This document shows, in pieces, positions 8,035-16,861 of a stretch of DNA of 41,958 nt. The stretch is from Candidatus Melainabacteria bacterium (lineage in GTDB: Bacteria > Cyanobacteriota > Vampirovibrionia > Obscuribacterales > Obscuribacteraceae). The stretch lies in the NCBI GenBank assembly GCA_023250095.1, contig JAHFBI010000006.1:1-41958 (forward strand). Reading direction: 5' to 3'. Position 1 is the stretch's first letter. The number at the start of each line of letters is the position of its first letter. A model generated the notes under the pieces. The model saw only the letters and a program-made list of their open reading frames with translations, did no database searches and had not been told where the DNA came from. A program made the position numbers and the translations under genes.

Positions 8035-9126
8035 TTATTTCTCCGCCTGAAGGATATTGCGTCCTTGCAGTTTCTCCTTGATCGCCGGCAAGGCGTCTCG
8101 CGCCGCCTGCTCTCCGGCAGATAGAGCGCGCATGGCGGCTTTTTTGCTGGTGCTTACGAGAATAATGCCTTCCGTGTCAGGATGAATAACTACATCGGCC
8201 AGTTCCTCCTGAGTCTTATCGATAGTGTAAAGATCCCACTTGATCATGCGGCGCGCAACGCTTCCCGGCTTTCTGAACGTGTCGGTCGTCGCCAGGCGAA
8301 AGGGCTCGTCGACATTAACAGCAATAACAAAGTCAGCACCCATCTGCCGACATTGCTTGACTGGAAGATTGCAGGATACTCCACCATCAACAAAAAGCTT
8401 GTCCCCCATTTCAACCGGCTTCCGGAGACTGGGCACGGCCGAACTTGCCTGCATGGCATAGCACAGATCGCCGCTGCGGATCATGTACGGCTTTCCGTCC
8501 AGCAGGTTGAGCGACACGGCAGCAAAAGGAACCTTGAGATTCTCTATCCGTTTGTCGCTTGAATGCAATGTCTTCTCGAGATATTTCCTGAACTTATTGC
8601 CTTTGTAGAGACCGTCATATGCACGAGAGCCCAGTAATCGGGGTACGTACAGCACCGGCGCCAAAAGTACCCGCACAGGAAGAGACACTGTCATAAAATG
8701 ATGCATCAACTGCCCGCTCACTACCCCTTTGCGGATAGTCTCAAGTGGCACACCTGCAGCATAGAGTCCGCCGATGATAGAACCGATGCTTGTCCCGGCA
8801 ATATAGTCGACCTTGATTCCTTCTTTCTCCAGAACCTCCAGCACACCCACATGTGCCGCTCCTCTGGTGCCACCACCTCCCAGGGCCAGACCAATCTTGG
8901 GGGCTGCAACCATCGGCGCCGACTTGAATTTCAAGACATCAATGGCGTTGGCTGGAGCTGTCTCAGCCAGAATATCGCCTGCAAATGAGGAGGGAATGAA
9001 TGAACAAAACAGCTGCAACACTGAGAGACCAATAACAAACAGCTTCACAGCCCCAGGCAATCTGCATGCGCTTCTATGTTCGCTAAGCAGTTCGATCAAA
9101 GATTCCAGATGTTTGTGTGAAGCCAC
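8035..9126 (-). CDS. Patatin-like phospholipase with N-terminal signal/anchor
   Basis: Serine lipid acyl hydrolase of the patatin/RssA family with a Ser-Asp dyad. The oxyanion motif GGGGTRGAAH is at residues 83-92, the nucleophile elbow GTSIG has Ser113, and DGG has Asp247. The start is GTG 9126, preceded by GGAAGAGGG; there is no later Met before the catalytic domain. A hydrophobic segment at about residues 28-48 after a ~27-residue N-region (CRLPGAVKLF onward) looks like a signal peptide or membrane anchor, so the enzyme probably acts at or beyond the inner membrane. This differs from cytosolic RssA-type proteins, which begin near the GGGxRG motif. The gene is monocistronic and convergent with the surface-protein gene. 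Confidence 0.92.
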   Translation of the reverse strand: MASHKHLESLIELLSEHRSACRLPGAVKLFVIGLSVLQLFCSFIPSSFAGDILAETAPANAIDVLKFKSAPMVAAPKIGLALGGGGTRGAAHVGVLEVLEKEGIKVDYIAGTSIGSIIGGLYAAGVPLETIRKGVVSGQLMHHFMTVSLPVRVLLAPVLYVPRLLGSRAYDGLYKGNKFRKYLEKTLHSSDKRIENLKVPFAAVSLNLLDGKPYMIRSGDLCYAMQASSAVPSLRKPVEMGDKLFVDGGVSCNLPVKQCRQMGADFVIAVNVDEPFRLATTDTFRKPGSVARRMIKWDLYTIDKTQEELADVVIHPDTEGIILVSTSKKAAMRALSAGEQAARDALPAIKEKLQGRNILQAEK

Positions 9127-9350
9127 TTTCTATAACCCTCTTCCATTCCCATACCAAGTCCCCGCACCGGACGCGCCGGAGGGAGGCAAAAAAGATTTTC
9201 AAGACAGCTATTCTTTCACAGTCGCGGCTTAAGGCAAAGGGTTTCCCGGGAGAATCTTCACTGACAGTCACGCACCGAGTGCCTGATTCAGCTGCTAAGA
9301 CATCTGACAGTCCTCAACTATGAATGCCTGGGCTGGGTGCGCCCTTAAGG

Positions 9351-10130
9351 CTATGAAAGGGAGGGCAGCAAACTGGCATGCTTGAAAAGAAAAGCCGCCC
9401 CGACCAGGAGACTGAAAAGCGCCGTCAATATACCGAGCCCGATGCCAATAGCCTGCCGCCCAGCAGCGCTCCTGTAACCCGTCAATGACAGAACCGCCAC
9501 CGCCATATTCGAAATAAATATGCCCGACACGAAAGCCAGAAGCATGCCCACACCAAGCCCCTGCCCGCGGAAAGCGCCCACAGCGCCGAGCGTGAGAATC
9601 TGAGTCGGTGTTTCGGCGCCTATGCCATGCGCGACTCCAATTGAAAGACAGCTCAGATAGCTGAAGCCGTCATCACGCAGGTGCCGGTGCTCCTTTCCAG
9701 GCGGAAAGACAGAGGCGCAACCGGAGAATTTGAGCCTGAGATACTGGATAGCAGCTAAGAAGAGTCCGAAGCGGCTTCTCAGGCGAAAGCGCTCTCCCTG
9801 AACAAAGATGGACAAAATGAGCCAGGCAGAAAGGGCGATCAACGTAATTCCTACTACCGGCTCCATGATCTCATCAATCCAGGAGGGAAGCGTAAAGCCG
9901 ACCATCACAGCCAGAAAACCAAGCAGCAGAACAACTACAGCGTGCCCGAGAGCATAGCAAGAGGCCATGAGCAGCCCCTGCCTAAGGCTGACTCTGGCCG
10001 CGGTCATATCCGCAATGGCCGCCAGGTGATCGAAATCCAACCCGTGCCTTAGTCCCAGCAGAAGGGTTGAGCAAACAAGGAGCAATCCGGCGGGCAGCTG
10101 GCAATGTTGCCAGAAACTGAGAATCTCCAT
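9351..10130 (-). CDS. Nickel/cobalt permease, NiCoT (HoxN/NixA)-like
   Basis: A polytopic membrane protein of 259 residues. The decisive signature is RHGLDFDH at residues 28-35, the H-x4-D-H element of NiCoT transporters (classically RHAxDADH) that is needed for Ni/Co uptake. A second family motif, LGHAVVV, follows in the next helix, and later helices contain SIGVAHGIGAETPTQIL. At 259 residues it is shorter than canonical NiCoTs (about 330-350) and may be a compact UreH/NicO-like variant. ATG 10130 has AAGAGGA at 5 nt. It is divergent from the CaxA remnant across a ~110-bp gap. Together with CaxA and the copper ATPase it forms a metal-transport neighbourhood. Metal preference cannot be decided from sequence. 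Confidence 0.8.
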   Translation of the reverse strand: MEILSFWQHCQLPAGLLLVCSTLLLGLRHGLDFDHLAAIADMTAARVSLRQGLLMASCYALGHAVVVLLLGFLAVMVGFTLPSWIDEIMEPVVGITLIALSAWLILSIFVQGERFRLRSRFGLFLAAIQYLRLKFSGCASVFPPGKEHRHLRDDGFSYLSCLSIGVAHGIGAETPTQILTLGAVGAFRGQGLGVGMLLAFVSGIFISNMAVAVLSLTGYRSAAGRQAIGIGLGILTALFSLLVGAAFLFKHASLLPSLS

Positions 10131-10241
10131 AGTCCTCTTGACGATCCCTTCCTACCGTCTGCAAAAAAGGCGTCGGCAGCAAGGATAGCAGGGCCCGGCA
10201 AGAGTATGATTTATGTTTGATTAGCAGGAGACATTTGTCAC

Positions 10242-11253
10242 TTGAACGTTGCCAACTGGATTAAAAAACAGAACTTCCTCAACGTCTTACTGATTTTCGT
10301 GCCATTGACGGGAGTCGCTCATTATTTCCACTGGCAGGATTGCGTATTCTTCTTTGCCTGCCTGGGCATTGTTCCTCTGGCCGGGTTGATGGGACAGGCA
10401 ACCGAATCCCTGTCCGAGAAAGTGGGGGAAGCGCGCCGGACTCTATGACATTGTCAAGGCATCGATAACCGGCTCGATCATCGGAAACATTCTTCTGGTT
10501 CTGGGCGGCAGCATGCTGGCCGGGGGCTTGCGTTACGACACTCAAACATTCAATCGCACTGCCGCCACCACCTCAGCCACACTTCTGGCTCTGGGCGCTA
10601 TCAGTCTGACCGTCCCGGCCATATTTCACTACGCCAGCAAAGCCACATACAACGAGGACGACCTGGCCCTGGGTATCGCCATAGTCCTGTTCACAACTTA
10701 TCTCTTGAGCCTTCTCTTCAGCTTGAAAACTCACAAGCACCTCTATACCAGAGAAACTGACGCCGAAGCAGAAGAAGCAATCGGCATCACCGGATGGAGC
10801 CCGAAGCGATGCATAATCACGCTGGCTGTGTCCACCGCACTGGTAGCCGTTCTCAGTGAACTGCTCGTACTAAGTGTAGAGCACACGGCCGAGTCTCTTA
10901 AGCTCAACCAGATATTCATCGGCGTCATCCTCGTCGCCATCATCGGCAACGCAGCCGAGCACAGCACGGCAATAATGATGGCGCGCAAGAACAAGATGGA
11001 TCTTTCCATCAATATCGCCCTTGGCTCCGGCGCCCAGATCGCCCTCTTTGTCGCGCCTCTCCTCGTTTTTGCCAGTTTCTTCCTGGGCCCGAAACCCATG
11101 GACCTCAACTTCAGTACTTTCGAGGTGCTATCAGTAGTGGTATCAGTAATCATCCTCAACTATGTGGCAATGGACGGCGAGTGCAACTGGCTGGAAGGAG
11201 TGCAGCTCCTGGCGGTGTATGCCATCCTCGGCACAGCTTTTTTCTTTGCTTGA
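10242..11253 (+). pseudogene. Ca2+/H+ antiporter (CaxA/ChaA family), disrupted by deletion and frameshift
   Basis: Two adjacent frames encode one CAX antiporter. Frame one runs from TTG 10242 (AGGAG upstream) through NFLNVLLIFVPLTGVAHYFHW and PLAGLMGQATESLSEKVGEA, then drifts to TGA 10448. Frame two picks up at about 10438 with GLYDIVKASITGSIIGN and continues to 11253, including the second alpha-repeat motif AIIGNAAEHSTAIMMA. Compared with CAX proteins such as B. subtilis YfkE, about 23-25 residues are missing at the junction; these include the first GNxxE motif (NATFGNAxE), which is essential for cation binding. The frame change requires a loss of length 2 mod 3, e.g. 71 or 74 bp. The rest shows no decay, so the event is recent, or it is an assembly fault. 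Confidence 0.85.
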
Positions 11254-11367
11254 GTCCCCTGTCCTCAGGATGAGGTTTCACGAGCACAGACTTCTCACAC
11301 GATTCTATGGGAGCCGGACTACCCGAGCCTTACACCCAACTTGCACTTACGCCTGGCGGGCAACGAC

Positions 11368-13755
11368 ATGATCGGTAAGAAGAGATTTGACAGTGCCACT
11401 GACCCTGTCTGCAAAATGCAGGTAGAGATTGCCGGCGCCAACTACACATTATCTTTTCAGGGCACCACACATTACTTCTGCTGCCAGCGTTGCCTGAACA
11501 GATTCGCCCAGGCGCCACAACAATTCGAGGACAGGCTCGAATCGGATGATGTCGCCGGTTCGAGCCACCCTCGGCAAGAGGCTAGGAACGTTGAAACCAG
11601 TCCAGGCTCACAGTCAACTGACTCCGAATATACCTGCCCCATGCACCCCTTGCATGTGCAAATCGGACCAGGTCCCTGCCCGCTGTGCGGCATGGATCTG
11701 GAGCCCAAAGAAATCAACGCTTCAGAGGAAGAATCCTCCCCTGAGCTGACGGAGATGACACAACGCTTCTTTATAGCGCTCCTGCTATCCTTGCCCACGG
11801 TTGTCCTCTCCATGTCGGACATGATTCCCTGCCAGCCCCTGAGGTCCTGCCTGCCACCACTATGGTCTCAGGTAGTCCAGTTATCGCTGGCATCACCAGT
11901 GGTGCTATGGTGCGGCTATCCGATTTTCCAGAGGGCCTGGAGATCGCTACTTACCGGACAGCTCAATATGTTCACTCTCATTGCCGCGGGCACGAGCGTG
12001 TCCTTTGCCTTCAGCTTGGTCGCAGTGCTTGCGCCCGCAGTTCTTCCAGAATCCTTCTGCCTGCATGGACAGAGTCCCGTATACTTCGAAACAGCAGCCA
12101 CCATCATCACTCTGGTCTTGCTTGGACAAACGCTCGAATTGCGCGCACGCAGGCAAGCTGGCAGTGCCATCAGAGACTTGCTTGCTTTGAAACCGCAAAC
12201 GGGTAGACTGGTGCTGGACAACTCTGACGAGCAAGACGTGCCTCTTGCAGAGATCAAAGCTGGCAATCGACTGCGCGTCCGTCCCGGCGAAAAGGTGCCG
12301 GCCGACGGCGTGGTGCTGGACGGACACAGCACTGTTGATGAATCGATGATGACCGGGGAATCTATTCCCATAGAAAAATATTGCGGCTCCCCCGTGACCG
12401 CCGGCACAATAAACGGCACAGGCACTTTCTTGATGAAGGTGGAGAAAACCGGCAATGACACCCTGCTTGGTCAGATTATCCAGCTGGTAAATCAGGCTCA
12501 GCGCAGCCGCGCCCCAGTCCAGAGCCTCGCCGACAAAGTTGCATCGATATTTGTGCCCTCCGTGATAACGATAGCCGCATTCACATTTTTTTTCTGGGCT
12601 ATCTGGGGACCACAGCCCTGGCTCAGCTTTGCCCTTACCAATGCCGTATCGGTGCTGATAATTGCCTGTCCCTGCGCGCTCGGGCTGTCCACTCCCATGT
12701 CGATCATGGTGGCTGTCGGGCGAGGTGCCCGCGAAGGAATATTGATCAAGGACGCCTCTGCCCTGGAGATTTTGGAAAAAGTAGACACCATCGCCATCGA
12801 CAAGACAGGCACCCTGACAGAAGGTAAACCTAAATTAGCCCAAGTGGTTGCAGTGCCAGGCGTGAGCGAAGAGGATGTCCTTAGCCTGGCCGCAGGCCTT
12901 GAGCACGCCAGCGAGCACCCGCTGGCCCAGGCGATTCTCCAAGAAGCACGGCAACGGCAGCTTTCCTTGCCTCAGTGCCAAAACTTCCAGTCCATTACCG
13001 GCAGAGGCATCACCGGAGAAATAAACGGGCGCCGTGTCGCTGCCGGCAGCCGAGCGCTGCTTGCTGACCTAGGCGCAACCAGCTCCAGTTCCGCCGAATA
13101 CCTTTTCGACCTGGCAGAGCACCAGGAAACCGCCGGACTTACGATCCTTTTTCTTGCCGACGGCAGCAAGTTACTTGGCTTGCTGGCAATCGCCGACCCA
13201 CTCAAGCCATCCACAGCTGATAGTCTCATGGCAATAAGACAAGATCGCATCAATGTCCTTATGCTAACAGGCGACAGCCAGCCCACCGCGCAAAGTCTGG
13301 GACGCCAGCTGAGTTTCGCCCCAGATCAAATTCACGCGCAACTACTGCCGATCCAGAAGGCGGAGGTTATATCACTGCTGCGCTCAGGAGGCGCCATAGT
13401 CGCCATGGCCGGTGACGGCATCAACGATGCAGTCGCTCTCTCGACAGCGGACGTTGGCATAGCCATGGGCAACGGCTCTGGCGTCGCTATTGAAAGTGCC
13501 GGCATCACGCTGATCAGAGGTGACTTACGCGGTATCGTCCGGGCTCGCCGTCTGAGCCGTGTAACAATGACCAACATCCGCCAGAATCTCTTCTTTGCCT
13601 TTGCCTACAACGCTATCGGCATCATTCTGGCAACAGGCATTTTCTATCCAGCGTTCGGCATTCTGCTCAATCCTATGATTGCTGCCGCCGCTATGAGCAT
13701 GAGTTCTCTCTCAGTCGTAGCCAATTCCTTGCGCCTGCGCGAAGCCAGACTCTGA
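11368..13755 (+). CDS. Copper-translocating P1B-type ATPase with N-terminal YHS and heavy-metal-binding domains
   Basis: 795 residues. Order: YHS domain (DPVCKMQV and YFCCQRC, residues ~10-50), a heavy-metal-binding motif YTCPMHP...CPLCGMDLEP (~88-113), eight predicted TM helices, actuator TGES (Glu331), the metal-site CPC at 434-436, phosphorylation site DKTGT (Asp478), HP motif SEHPLA, and GDGIND at 682-687. The TM7 Asn-Tyr element (FAYNAIG) and TM8 Met-Ser-Ser element (MSMSSLSVVAN) are the P1B-1 Cu+ hallmarks. It lacks the usual CxxC HMA domains, having YHS plus HMBD instead, as in SilP/CopB-like exporters. ATG 11368 follows GGCGGG; the frame opens at TTG 11341 but without a Shine-Dalgarno. 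Predicted role: Cu+/Ag+ efflux from the cytoplasm. No metal-responsive regulator gene is adjacent. Confidence 0.93.
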   Translation: MIGKKRFDSATDPVCKMQVEIAGANYTLSFQGTTHYFCCQRCLNRFAQAPQQFEDRLESDDVAGSSHPRQEARNVETSPGSQSTDSEYTCPMHPLHVQIGPGPCPLCGMDLEPKEINASEEESSPELTEMTQRFFIALLLSLPTVVLSMSDMIPCQPLRSCLPPLWSQVVQLSLASPVVLWCGYPIFQRAWRSLLTGQLNMFTLIAAGTSVSFAFSLVAVLAPAVLPESFCLHGQSPVYFETAATIITLVLLGQTLELRARRQAGSAIRDLLALKPQTGRLVLDNSDEQDVPLAEIKAGNRLRVRPGEKVPADGVVLDGHSTVDESMMTGESIPIEKYCGSPVTAGTINGTGTFLMKVEKTGNDTLLGQIIQLVNQAQRSRAPVQSLADKVASIFVPSVITIAAFTFFFWAIWGPQPWLSFALTNAVSVLIIACPCALGLSTPMSIMVAVGRGAREGILIKDASALEILEKVDTIAIDKTGTLTEGKPKLAQVVAVPGVSEEDVLSLAAGLEHASEHPLAQAILQEARQRQLSLPQCQNFQSITGRGITGEINGRRVAAGSRALLADLGATSSSSAEYLFDLAEHQETAGLTILFLADGSKLLGLLAIADPLKPSTADSLMAIRQDRINVLMLTGDSQPTAQSLGRQLSFAPDQIHAQLLPIQKAEVISLLRSGGAIVAMAGDGINDAVALSTADVGIAMGNGSGVAIESAGITLIRGDLRGIVRARRLSRVTMTNIRQNLFFAFAYNAIGIILATGIFYPAFGILLNPMIAAAAMSMSSLSVVANSLRLREARL

Positions 13756-14035
13756 CCGGACCAAAGCTGAAAAAACACTGGCGCGCACCCCTTCCTCGTG
13801 GCTTTTCGCCTTTGTCAGAAAAACCACCATATTTCTTACAAACGAGAAAAGCTCCACAGGGACTACCACGCGAACCTTTCTTAATCCTGGCAGTCTATTG
13901 TGATCTACCTGGCAGTCCCGAAATGCCAAGAGCGCTCAGACAGGGCTCCCTCCTGCCATAAAAACAGTGCCCGGTCCAGTGAGCCCAGCAGTCAGACGGT
14001 CAGAAGCAGGTCCGCTGACTTCTTACTTTGAGCGC

Positions 14036-14572
14036 CTACTTCCACTGAATGCTATACAACGCCTTCAAAACATCAGCGATGTGCCGGCAATATTCTACCG
14101 GCGGCGCGGTGAAATAGATCTCTTGCACGGTGCGCCCCGTCCCACAGGCATCTATATATAGCGCATAAGCCGACTGATCGTATAGCAACCAGTGTCCGGA
14201 TGTAAGAAGTATGGTTCTCCCATTCAGGGAGGCGGTCCAGACAGCCTGCACGCAGAAGCTTCTTGGATCAGCTTGCTGGCGCAACACCTGTCCAACGCGA
14301 CGTATTTCTCCGGCACTCAGAAGATGAGGAGGCTCATTGAGGATCTCCTGAAATCGCCGCCCTGACTCTTTATCCAGCTCAACGCCCCGATAATAGAAAG
14401 TCAGACGCGCAAGGGGGTTTCCACCAGGGGGGTTGAATTCGCGCAGACTATAACGCTCTTCCTCCTGCCGCCCGCAACACCACCCGGCGGGCAACTCCAT
14501 ATTCCTCACCTGCCCGAGATCTGTCAGAGGCATGGGATCGCCGCTGCTGTCGACAATAGCTTTCAATTGCAT
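14036..14572 (-). CDS. Hypothetical protein, partner of the upstream 694-aa gene
   Basis: Not recognised. 178 residues, no signal peptide and no TM helix. Visible features are a central GHWLLYDQSAYALYIDACGTG strand-rich block (last Gly ends a split-beta pattern), RTVQEIYFTAPP, and several Cys. The start at ATG 14572 is firm: GAGGAGG lies directly upstream. It begins 14 nt after the stop of the 694-residue gene, so both are co-transcribed with the large protein first. In polymorphic-toxin loci the small gene in this position is an immunity protein; here that is only a positional hypothesis. A chaperone or regulatory subunit is equally possible. Confidence 0.7.
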   Translation of the reverse strand: MQLKAIVDSSGDPMPLTDLGQVRNMELPAGWCCGRQEEERYSLREFNPPGGNPLARLTFYYRGVELDKESGRRFQEILNEPPHLLSAGEIRRVGQVLRQQADPRSFCVQAVWTASLNGRTILLTSGHWLLYDQSAYALYIDACGTGRTVQEIYFTAPPVEYCRHIADVLKALYSIQWK

Positions 14573-14586
14573 ATATTTCCTCCTCT

Positions 14587-16671
14587 TCAGACTTTCGGAC
14601 TGTAAGTTGCGCGCGACAAATCCTTAAGACTCAACCCGTCACGCTGGCGGGTCCAACCCCAGGGATTAAAGACAAAAACGTGATCACGCCCAGATTCGAA
14701 ATGGGTAATTGCGATGGCATGCCAGGCCCCTTTCCTACCGGCAGCAGCAGCTTGCGCTGTCTGGAAAGGAGGATTGCCAGAGTGAACACTCATCACCAGC
14801 GGCAGCACTCCCGCTCGCTGGCGCTCAAGCAAGATTGCCCGCAAGGACTGCTCGGTTTGCTCGCGCCCAAGCGCGAAATACTCCAGGCGCCCGGTGATAT
14901 GCGCATTTATTTCTTCCAGGTTCTGTACTGACAGGCAGGGCGAAGTGTCGATCTTATGCGGACGGCTGCCTGAATAATCGACAAGACGTTCATAGCAAAG
15001 GTCCGGACCGGCCGCCCAGTGCTCGTAACGGATGGCCCCACGCGGCACCCATTTATAATCTTCGGTCCTGTTCATGCGCTGCCAGAAAACATTAGCTGCC
15101 GTCAGTTGAAAAATTTGGCTGGCATAACTGCGGTATTCACCCTTGTACGGATCTTCCGACAAGGGCAGGGGAAGCAGGCTTTGACGATCAATCACAATAG
15201 GCGAGCCGTCGCCATCGGCACATCTGTAATTGCCCGTGCGAGCGACCTCGGCTACAAGATGCATAGCCTGCCCGGGATTGCGCAGATAAGTACGAAACTC
15301 CAGCGCAGCTACCTGACAGGTTTTGTAATCGCCTTGATTAATCAAGTAAGGATATGCTGCCTGTTTCAATATTTGTTGACAGAGAACAGCATTCAGCTTC
15401 AGCTGCTCAGGGGACTGTCGCGTATCCAGCAAAGTAGCAATTTCACGATAGCCGCACGCCAGAGACCGCGCCGCAACACCTTGCTCGGCTGCCCGCTTCT
15501 CCAGAGCTGTCATCCACTCGGCAGTGCCGCCGATAGTTTTCAAATCCGACACTTGCCCGAACGCCTGCATAAGTTGACCGCGAGCACGTTGAAGTCGCCT
15601 TTCCGCAGGGGCAACATCTTTCGGAAGAAAAACCTCCGGAGCCCCAAAATCAAATTTCTCCTTTGCTGATTCTATAGATGAGGGAGAAGCCTCAGAACCT
15701 CTTGCCCTCGAAGCATGGACAGAGCCAGCAAGGGATGTTTCTGAAAGACCGAAGGCTCGCCCAAGACGAGCGGACAGTCCGTCTTGCAGCCCCTGCACAG
15801 CAGCATGCTGGCAGATTCTCATCACGTCGAGCTGCCCGCTCGAGGACTGTTCGTTCGTGATTTCTGCGGCAGCACCGCAAGACATGCCAAAACTGACGCC
15901 GGTCATCACCCCGGAAAGAGAAGATACCTTGGCGATCAAGCCAGGAGCCAGACGGCAGGCGCCTCCTGCTATCGCCTGTCCGGTGATGCCAGCAAACAGA
16001 TCGGAGGCTATTTTTTCCCTGTCAACGCTTGTGCGCCAGACACTGGCCAGCCCTCCGAGAAAATCAGATTTGCCTGTCCGGACATCGGTATAACTGCAAG
16101 GGCTTAAAGCACCATCTATGAAGCGGGAGGATATGCCAAGCCCGATACCTTGCCAGGACGCTGAGAGGCTCGTCTTTCCAAGCGAAAGAGAGCTAGCTTT
16201 CAGGAGACTGCCTTTGACGGCGCCGAGAAACATCTGCGCGGCAGCTGCATCCAGCGACTGCCCACCTCTTAGCTCATCGACGCCCCAGGCGGCCCCGGAC
16301 AAAAGGAAGCCGGATTTTCCCGGTATGAACAAAGCAGTAGATTTGATGAAGCCGGCGGCGGACTCGGCCGCCTCATCGCTCATAGTCAGTGACTGCCGAT
16401 CGGCTTCAATCAGGAAGCTGGAGGCATCAGCAATTGCCGCCCTCAGCCGGCCCGAGTTCCTGTGAGCCTGTTTCTTGGCTAGATCCATGTACCTCTGGGC
16501 GCTTTCCACCGTCAGTTGCTCTGGTCGGCCCCAGAGCGCCCGCAGGAGCTGTCCGAGCACGCTCTCCTGCCGATCGTGCTCTTTGTGCTCTGCTATCTGC
16601 ACTTCCAGATTGAGAAGAGCGCTGTCATCCTTATGTTTGCTTGTCTGCTGTAAAACGTCGCGTTCGGGCAT
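14587..16671 (-). CDS. Large hypothetical protein with candidate papain/calpain-type cysteine protease C-terminus
   Basis: 694 residues, family not recognised. Residues ~1-75 are charged helices; ~90-320 are Gly/Ala/Ser-rich and weakly hydrophobic (FIPGKSGFLLSGAAWGVDEL and similar repeats) without a clear TM helix; ~330-694 look globular. The C-terminal part contains three motifs in the order and context of clan CA proteases: Cys452 in INQGDYKTCQVAALEF (compare calpain QGxxGDCWLLAA), His651 in GAWHAIAITHF (compare GHAYSV), and Asn669 in FVFNPWGW (compare calpain RNPWG). The fold call is therefore inference from C-H-N order and local matches; the Trp after the Cys is replaced by Gln-Val. ATG 16671 has only a weak Shine-Dalgarno. 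It leads the two-gene unit with the 178-residue protein. Confidence 0.7.
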   Translation of the reverse strand: MPERDVLQQTSKHKDDSALLNLEVQIAEHKEHDRQESVLGQLLRALWGRPEQLTVESAQRYMDLAKKQAHRNSGRLRAAIADASSFLIEADRQSLTMSDEAAESAAGFIKSTALFIPGKSGFLLSGAAWGVDELRGGQSLDAAAAQMFLGAVKGSLLKASSLSLGKTSLSASWQGIGLGISSRFIDGALSPCSYTDVRTGKSDFLGGLASVWRTSVDREKIASDLFAGITGQAIAGGACRLAPGLIAKVSSLSGVMTGVSFGMSCGAAAEITNEQSSSGQLDVMRICQHAAVQGLQDGLSARLGRAFGLSETSLAGSVHASRARGSEASPSSIESAKEKFDFGAPEVFLPKDVAPAERRLQRARGQLMQAFGQVSDLKTIGGTAEWMTALEKRAAEQGVAARSLACGYREIATLLDTRQSPEQLKLNAVLCQQILKQAAYPYLINQGDYKTCQVAALEFRTYLRNPGQAMHLVAEVARTGNYRCADGDGSPIVIDRQSLLPLPLSEDPYKGEYRSYASQIFQLTAANVFWQRMNRTEDYKWVPRGAIRYEHWAAGPDLCYERLVDYSGSRPHKIDTSPCLSVQNLEEINAHITGRLEYFALGREQTEQSLRAILLERQRAGVLPLVMSVHSGNPPFQTAQAAAAGRKGAWHAIAITHFESGRDHVFVFNPWGWTRQRDGLSLKDLSRATYSPKV

Positions 16672-16861
16672 ACCTGAAACCCCAATTTGCCAGAATAGAT
16701 GTGTTCAGTTGAGCAGCCGCACCGCCCTTGCAGGCAGCTACTTGATAAGTCGAGTTGGGCAGGATATTAACGACTAAATCTGGCAAATTGTTGGCAAAAA
16801 AATGTTTTCCCAACACTGGCTGGCTATACTGATTGTTGATCCTCCTCCAGGAACCCAGTCT

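Noticed and set aside
10446-10448. TGA in the CaxA remnant as a second selenocysteine codon
   Set aside because: The downstream CaxA homology is in a different frame and ~24 residues are missing, so this is a deletion and frameshift; CAX proteins have no redox Cys there.
16802-16861. Upstream extension of MutM
   Set aside because: Catalysis needs Pro as the second residue after Met removal; only GTG 16862 gives this, and a -10-like element lies inside the extension.
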